From: Nannocystis exedens
GTDB taxonomy: Bacteria; Myxococcota_A; Polyangia; Nannocystales; Nannocystaceae
NCBI RefSeq assembly: GCF_002343915.1
Contig: NZ_NETK01000001.1
Coordinates: 806,001 to 870,000 of the forward strand
Length of the DNA: 64,000 nt
Direction of reading: 5' to 3'
The position numbers and the translations under genes were made by a program. The notes below the pieces were generated by a model, which saw only the letters and a list, made by a program, of their open reading frames with translations, searched no databases and was not told where the DNA came from. This document shows, one piece after another, positions 62,452 to 64,000 of the stretch (its first letter is position 1; the number at the start of each line of letters is the position of its first letter).

Positions 62452-63426
62452 ATGAGCAAGGTCCTCGTCATCCTCGAAACCGCCGGCGGCCAGATCCGCC
62501 CGCACAGCCTGTCCGGCATCACCTGCGCGGCCGAGATCGCCCGCGCCACCGGCAAGCCGCTGCACCTCCTGGTGCTCGGCGCCCACCCCGACGCCGCCGC
62601 CCAGGCGATCGCCGCCGCCGGCTACGGCGCGGCCGCCGTCCACACCCTGGCCGGGCCGACCCTCGAGCCGTTCACCGCCGAGGCGTGGGCCGACGCCATC
62701 GTCCACGCCGCGCGCACCCTCGGCGCCAGCGTGATCGGCGGCACCGCCTCCTCGACGCTGCGTGACGCGCTGCCCCGCGCGGCCGCGATCCTCGACGCCC
62801 CGCTCGTCTCCGAGGTCGTCAAGGTCAAGTCGGGCGACACCTTCGTCCGCCCGATCTCGGCCGGCCGCGCCCTCCAGGACCAGAAGGTCAACGCCGGCAC
62901 GTTCTTCTTCACCGCCCGCGGCACCGAGTTCGAGCACGCCCAGCCGACCGGCGCCGTGCCCGTCCAGCCCCTCGCCCCGGCCGCCGCCAACACCCGCGGC
63001 GCCGTCGTCCAGGGCGTGCAGAAGACCGAGTCGTCGCGCCCCCAGCTCACCGAGGCCAAGGTCATCGTCTCGGGCGGCCGTGGCATGCGCGAGGGCGCGA
63101 ACTTCAAGGTCCTCGAGCAGCTCACCGACCTGCTCGGCGGCGCTCTGGGCGCCAGCCGGGCCGCGACCGACGCCGGCATGGTCCCCGCCGACCTGCAGGT
63201 CGGTCAGACCGGCAAGATCGTCGCCCCGGAGCTCTACTTCGCCGTGGCGATCTCGGGCGCGATCCAGCACCTCGCCGGCATGAAGGGCTCGAAGACGATC
63301 GTCGCCATCAACAAGGACGCCGAGGCCCCGATCTTCCAGGTCGCCGACTACGGCCTGGTGGGCAAGTGGGAAGAGGCGGTCCCGCGGCTCGTCGAGCTGA
63401 TCAAGGCCCGCAAGGGCGCGGCCTGA
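62452..63426 (+). CDS. etfA: Electron transfer flavoprotein subunit alpha
   Basis: The protein has 324 residues. The N-terminal domain ([20 protein letters not shown]) is followed by the FAD-binding C-terminal domain: [73 protein letters not shown]. All expected flavin-contact motifs are present. It forms one operon with etfB. Confidence 0.96.
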   Translation: MSKVLVILETAGGQIRPHSLSGITCAAEIARATGKPLHLLVLGAHPDAAAQAIAAAGYGAAAVHTLAGPTLEPFTAEAWADAIVHAARTLGASVIGGTASSTLRDALPRAAAILDAPLVSEVVKVKSGDTFVRPISAGRALQDQKVNAGTFFFTARGTEFEHAQPTGAVPVQPLAPAAANTRGAVVQGVQKTESSRPQLTEAKVIVSGGRGMREGANFKVLEQLTDLLGGALGASRAATDAGMVPADLQVGQTGKIVAPELYFAVAISGAIQHLAGMKGSKTIVAINKDAEAPIFQVADYGLVGKWEEAVPRLVELIKARKGAA

Positions 63427-63461
63427 GCGCTGCGCGTCCGCACCGCTGATTCGACCGGCGC

Positions 63462-63500
63462 GGCCTCGCCCCCTCACCCCTGCGGGTGAGGGCCGAGGCC
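63462..63500. terminator. Hairpin after etfA
   Basis: CCCTCACCC pairs with GGGTGAGGG over a CTGC loop and extends with GGCCTCG/CGAGGCC. No T-run follows. It starts 35 bases after the etfA stop. Confidence 0.55.
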
Positions 63501-63582
63501 GCCGGCGTTTCGGCCCCACGAGGCCCGCCAGGCCGCCCTGCGCCCGGTCGCGGCGCGAAGGGTGTTACGCTCGCGGCCCGCA

Positions 63583-64000
63583 ATGGGCAGCCAGACCGCA
63601 TCGCGGCGGCAGACCGTGTACGCCCTCGCGATCGCCCTGGTCGCCGGCATCGTCCTGCTCGTCGTCTCGCAGGTCGCGCTGGCGTGGATGACCGACGAGC
63701 CGCTGCGACGGACCGCCGCCGTGGTCGCCGGTCTGGTCGCCGGGGTCCAGGTGCTCGTCGTCTACCTGTCCACAAGGACAGGTCTCGTCGAGACCGCCGG
63801 GCGCGACGCCGTGCGGACCTTCGTGATCGCCCCGCCGGCGGCGCTGGTGGTCGCCGTCCCGCTGCTGTGGGGCAGCGTTCTCCAGACCACCAGCGTGCCG
63901 GTGCTCCTGCCCTCGCTCGGACCGGTGCTCGGGGCCGTGTGGGGCGTCGCGCTCGCGCTCGCGCCGGCCTGTCTGGCCGCCTATCTCCACCTGGGCGGCA
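63583..64000 (+). CDS. Integral membrane protein, C-terminus cut by window edge
   Basis: From ATG 63583 the frame stays open to the right edge (139 residues visible). At least four transmembrane helices are seen (YALAIALVAGIVLLVVSQVA, AAVVAGLVAGVQVLVVYL, FVIAPPAALVVAVPLLWGS, LGAVWGVALALAPACLAAYL). TGTTACGCT at 63563-63571 is an extended -10 candidate. A repeat module (63765/63779) encodes the loop LSTRTG. Family not recognised. Confidence 0.7.
   Translation, partial: MGSQTASRRQTVYALAIALVAGIVLLVVSQVALAWMTDEPLRRTAAVVAGLVAGVQVLVVYLSTRTGLVETAGRDAVRTFVIAPPAALVVAVPLLWGSVLQTTSVPVLLPSLGPVLGAVWGVALALAPACLAAYLHLGG

Overview
The window is very GC-rich DNA from a myxobacterium, most likely of the Nannocystis group (Nannocystaceae). 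This is inferred from three things: lipoproteins with long Thr/Gly/Pro linkers, secreted proteins ending in a Cys motif plus hydrophobic segment plus Arg tail (MYXO-CTERM), and an oxidosqualene cyclase of the sterol type, which is rare in bacteria. No rRNA, phage, transposase or CRISPR array was seen. There is one tRNA (Pro, anticodon GGG).

Layout: 1-2.6 kb holds secreted or lipid-anchored proteins. 2.9-4.9 kb is a WD40 protein. 5.4-10.0 kb is the heat-shock cluster hrcA-grpE-dnaK-dnaJ on the minus strand, preceded by a LysR regulator that diverges from a pirin gene. 12.8-16 kb holds an AgmX/PglI-type protein, hemW and a Thg1-like protein with altered catalytic residues. 16.1-19.4 kb is a Ser/Thr kinase, gpsA and a thioesterase. 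19.7-21.6 kb is a Cys-rich protein and an M23 endopeptidase lipoprotein. 21.8-25.4 kb is a flavin halogenase-like enzyme and an OPT transporter. 26.6-28.8 kb is carA and pyrB. 28.9-33.4 kb is a CinA-like protein, a lipoprotein, a TerC protein and a HEAT-repeat protein. 33.7-36.7 kb is a three-gene minus-strand operon (DUF507, ETF-alpha-like, ATP-grasp acyl-CoA synthetase-like). 36.8-44.7 kb holds a Nudix hydrolase, a DUF962 protein, a HEAT protein, a start-less TetR sequence running in frame into the oxidosqualene cyclase, a patatin and a hypothetical gene. 44.8-47.6 kb is apt, surE, tRNA-Pro, a MerR regulator and ihfA. 47.8-55.1 kb is a DUF2330 protein, a YndJ-like membrane protein, a lipoprotein and a multi-membrane-span protein. 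55.1-61.4 kb is pspA, holB, an LRR lipoprotein, a small membrane protein, thrB and a DsbA-like lipoprotein. 61.6-64 kb is etfBA and the start of a membrane protein.

The most unusual feature is a dispersed DNA repeat at dozens of sites. A CATG (or CCTG, CAGG) core recurs with an exact 14-base period, and the consensus unit reads roughly CATGTCC-NNNN-GGA. Neighbouring units can form short hairpins (TGTCC-N4-GGACA). Arrays of 2-6 units lie in all nine convergent gene junctions and in many tandem gaps, but in only one of nine divergent promoter regions. Units also sit inside reading frames, and one has been amplified in frame as a 27-bp repeat. Degenerate extra copies of gene ends lie beside several arrays. 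I do not recognise this element from known repeat families.
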